From the IMG/VR virus record IMGVR_UViG_3300037071_005581, positions 1 to 28,591 of that record: DNA of 28,591 nt; one strand, 5' to 3'. A program made the translations under genes and the position numbers. The notes below the pieces were generated by a model, which made no database searches, had not been told where the DNA came from, and worked only from the letters and a program-made list of their open reading frames with translations. The DNA is from a virus. Position 1 is the first letter of the stretch. Each line of letters opens with the position of its first letter. This document shows positions 26,927 through 28,591 of the stretch, one piece after another.

Positions 26927-26936
26927 GGGCTGACCG

Positions 26937-26981
26937 ATGACCAATATCGACCTCAACCCACAGAGGAAGCGCAAATGCTAA
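26937..26981 (+). CDS. 14-residue leader-like peptide frame
   Basis: The frame encodes MTNIDLNPQRKRKC and ends TAA inside the start of the next gene (ATG at 26975 lies within it). GGAACGGGG lies upstream but is not an ideal ribosome site. GAGGAAG for the next gene lies within this frame. It may be a translational-coupling leader peptide. Confidence 0.3.
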   Translation: MTNIDLNPQRKRKC

Positions 26982-27337
26982 TCGACATTCAGTTTCAGGC
27001 ACACATCAGTAATGACGGCAGGCACACCTACGAACTGGTGCAGGACAAGACACTCTCCGGGCTGGACGAACGGATGGCGACGGTGTGGAAAAACGCCTTC
27101 GAGCAAACGGTGATCGACCTCTACAAAGCGGGTGCAGCGCCGGGACAGTTTTATCTCTTGCCCGAAATGACCGTGCGCTGGCCGCCGTCGCCCATCATGC
27201 AGAATGGGAGTGAGCGGTTCGCGCTGCCGTTCCCGACGCAAGCCTTGCGTGACGCGGCGCTCGTCAAGTTCAACGAATTCGTTGCCACGACGCAGGGTGG
27301 CGGACAGAGCGGAAGCGGGAAGCATCACAAAAAGTGA
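26975..27337 (+). CDS. Hypothetical protein
   Basis: The 120-residue product starts MLIDIQFQAHISNDGRHTYE and has helices and strands (WKNAFEQTVIDLYKAGAAPG, then QFYLLPEMTVRWPPSPIMQN). The C-terminus is basic and Gly/Ser-rich (QGGGQSGSGKHHKK). GAGGAAG precedes the ATG. Its stop overlaps the GTG of the next gene (GTGA). No family recognised; late location suggests a virion or assembly role. Confidence 0.6.
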   Translation: MLIDIQFQAHISNDGRHTYELVQDKTLSGLDERMATVWKNAFEQTVIDLYKAGAAPGQFYLLPEMTVRWPPSPIMQNGSERFALPFPTQALRDAALVKFNEFVATTQGGGQSGSGKHHKK

Positions 27338-28380
27338 ACACCATCGACTACAACCCGCTTGACCCCATATCGCAGCGGGGGACGATCACCAATTCCTGCC
27401 AGACCTACTCGGCGTCCGACGCCGCGCACCTCGCGCGCGCTCTGGCGGGCCTGCCCATGCAGGACATCGACGAGGGCGACATCTTCGCTCGCGGGCAGGC
27501 GTACAGCCGCAGCCGGGGATTCTCTGGCGTCGTCGGCCCGATCAGCCCCGGCGACGCGCTCTACGTCATGGCGCGCGACGGCTACCGCTTCGTGGGCGAG
27601 ACGAGCCTCGGGGCGCACAAGGTCGTCTACTCCAACTACGACGGCAGGCTCAGCAGCGTCGACTGGATCGCCCAGAAGCTCGCCGCGAAGTGCGCGCCGG
27701 TCATCACGCTCATTTTCAGCGGCGTGCTCGACGCGAACTTCATCATGCAGCCTCCGCCACCGACGATGTTTCTCCACGCGATGCGCGTTGATGGGATCGA
27801 CTTCGACCGGCAACTGGTCAACTGTTCCAACATGTACGGGGATGGGTGGGGCGACAGCGGGCGCTGCTACATCCGGTTCGCGGACTTCGAGCGGACCTCG
27901 ACCATGGCCGCGCAGGCCAGTTGCTCGGTCGATGGGCTGATCGAGAACGGCGTGCGCGTCGTCTACTCGTTTCCGCCAACGCAACCGACAGGAGCAACCG
28001 TGACCCTAGCCGAGATTATCGCAGCGCTACGCGCGAAGCAATGGACGCAAGCCGAGAAGGACACGATTGTCGGCGCGGTTCAGGTCGCGCCTGTAACCCC
28101 GCCCGTTACACCGCCCGTCACGCCGCCGGTCCAGCCGTCAGCGGGCGGCGTATTCAGCCCGCCCGCGCCCTACGTCACAATGGGCGGCGCTCGCTACTCG
28201 CTGGATGGTCGCTCGGTTCGCATCAACGGGCAGCAATCCGTAGGCCCGAACGGCGGTGCTGACAAACTGTGGACCGACGGCGTTACGCTCAAGGCGCAGG
28301 CTTACAAGCCGTGGACTACGGACGGGCCGTGGTTCCTGTACGCGGGCCCCGGCAACTGGACGCCAACAACGGCGCCGTGA
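27334..28380 (+). CDS. Papain-like cysteine peptidase domain protein with PVTP linker
   Basis: The 348-residue product starts at GTG overlapping the previous stop. Residues 14-30 (QRGTITNSCQTYSASDA, Cys22, Gln14 as oxyanion residue), 146-156 (FLHAMRVDGID, His148) and 166-182 (NMYGDGWGDSGRCYIRF, Asn166) align with the Cys-His-Asn core of papain/C39-type peptidases; the last matches papain's NSWGxGWGxxGYxxI block. A PVTP-repeat linker (about residues 253-265) joins a C-terminal domain ending YAGPGNWTPTTAP, which resembles small phage tail/adhesin modules. The protein could cut host or virion proteins, or be a virion-borne peptidase or adhesin. Peptidase homology is by motif only, but the three blocks are in order and well spaced. 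Confidence 0.7.
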   Translation: MNTIDYNPLDPISQRGTITNSCQTYSASDAAHLARALAGLPMQDIDEGDIFARGQAYSRSRGFSGVVGPISPGDALYVMARDGYRFVGETSLGAHKVVYSNYDGRLSSVDWIAQKLAAKCAPVITLIFSGVLDANFIMQPPPPTMFLHAMRVDGIDFDRQLVNCSNMYGDGWGDSGRCYIRFADFERTSTMAAQASCSVDGLIENGVRVVYSFPPTQPTGATVTLAEIIAALRAKQWTQAEKDTIVGAVQVAPVTPPVTPPVTPPVQPSAGGVFSPPAPYVTMGGARYSLDGRSVRINGQQSVGPNGGADKLWTDGVTLKAQAYKPWTTDGPWFLYAGPGNWTPTTAP

Positions 28381-28390
28381 AGGAGACCCG

Positions 28391-28549
28391 ATGAAATACA
28401 AGTCCGCACCACCGCAGACCCCGATCGCCACCATCGACAAGGGCCCCGCCAGGACCCCGATCGCCGCACCGGCGGCCTACGGCAACAAGCACCCGAAGAC
28501 CCTCCCACGCAAGGCGATGCACGTGCGCGGGCGGAACCGGGGCATGTGA
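28391..28549 (+). CDS. Small basic hypothetical protein
   Basis: The 52-residue product starts MKYKSAPPQTPIATIDKGPA then RTPIAAPAAYGNKHPKTLPR and ends KAMHVRGRNRGM. Pro/Ala/Arg-rich and likely disordered. AGGAG lies 5 nt before the ATG. Its end RGRNRGM resembles the end of the protein at 26686-26910 (SRGM). Its stop shares a base with the next ATG. Unknown function. Confidence 0.6.
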   Translation: MKYKSAPPQTPIATIDKGPARTPIAAPAAYGNKHPKTLPRKAMHVRGRNRGM

Positions 28550-28591
28550 TGCCGAGCCTCTGTTGCGAGGACTACTGCAGCGTTGAGCGCT
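28549..28591 (+). CDS. Start of next gene, 3' partial (possible portal)
   Basis: ATG at 28549 overlaps the previous stop by one base (TGATG). Only MPSLCCEDYCSVER is visible before the window ends, too short for a family call. Gene order (after terL and accessory proteins) suggests the portal or another head gene. Confidence 0.45.
   Translation, partial: MPSLCCEDYCSVER

Noticed and set aside
1-28591. CRISPR array, integrase/attachment site or insertion sequence
   Set aside because: No regularly spaced repeats of CRISPR type, no recombinase or transposase motifs and no terminal inverted repeats were seen.

Overview
This window reads as part of a G+C-rich tailed-phage genome (Caudoviricetes), either a free phage or a prophage. 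The hallmarks are small and large terminase subunits, a lambda-type Exo/Bet recombination pair, a Cro-like regulator, a DUF1376-type replication protein, a Q-like antiterminator, a lytic transglycosylase and a very large polyvalent virion protein. Genes sit on short overlaps (ATGA, GTGA, TGATG), and codon use is strongly G/C-ending. The host is probably a Gram-negative proteobacterium, to judge from the gene families. This is inference. I see no integrase, no clear CI repressor, no tRNA and no CRISPR array.

Layout. (1) 1-3717, rightward: 3' part of a giant virion/ejection-type protein with an HExxGH metallopeptidase-like motif, then a small membrane protein. (2) 7143-3945, leftward: recombination operon (small ORFs, Exo, two small ORFs, Bet, one more small ORF). 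(3) 7144-7325: divergent control region with back-to-back promoters; the rightward one appears to give a leaderless mRNA for a Cro-like protein. (4) 7326-13786, rightward early operon: replication protein carrying an HNH domain, small membrane/exported/zinc proteins, winged helix, PD-(D/E)xK nuclease, two related coiled-coil proteins, Ref-like RecA-dependent nuclease, YkgJ-type Cys-cluster protein and a zinc-finger Q-like protein. (5) 13686-13917: promoter inside the end of the Q-like gene, about 200 nt of leader, then a strong intrinsic terminator, an arrangement like lambda pR'-tR'. (6) 13940-16038, rightward: a tail-fibre-like protein, a transglycosylase/EF-hand/holin-like fusion with a strong internal ribosome binding site, and one unknown. 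(7) 22356-16041, leftward: about 23 tiny overlapping genes around a cytosine-5 DNA methyltransferase, with many Cys-pair (zinc) proteins, and a structured leader and promoter at 22357-22606. (8) 22619-28591, rightward: TerS, three small (mostly membrane) proteins, TerL, tandem paralogous small proteins, a papain-like cysteine-peptidase protein and the first codons of the next gene.

How it fits together. The left operon recombines phage DNA (Exo degrades, Bet anneals). The right operon replicates it and ends with an antiterminator that would open a terminator-blocked late leader. The late genes lyse the cell and package DNA. The long leftward operon looks like an accessory block for host takeover or restriction evasion.

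Most notable: the lysin-holin fusion with an internal start, the pR'-tR'-like leader with GCATAACGAG repeats, a perfect 16-bp palindrome with the ParB parS core, a repeated GTCAAGG-N4-TTGACGA dyad in the terminase region, an origin-like hairpin cluster inside the replication gene, and an HTH reading frame after terL that lacks a normal start.
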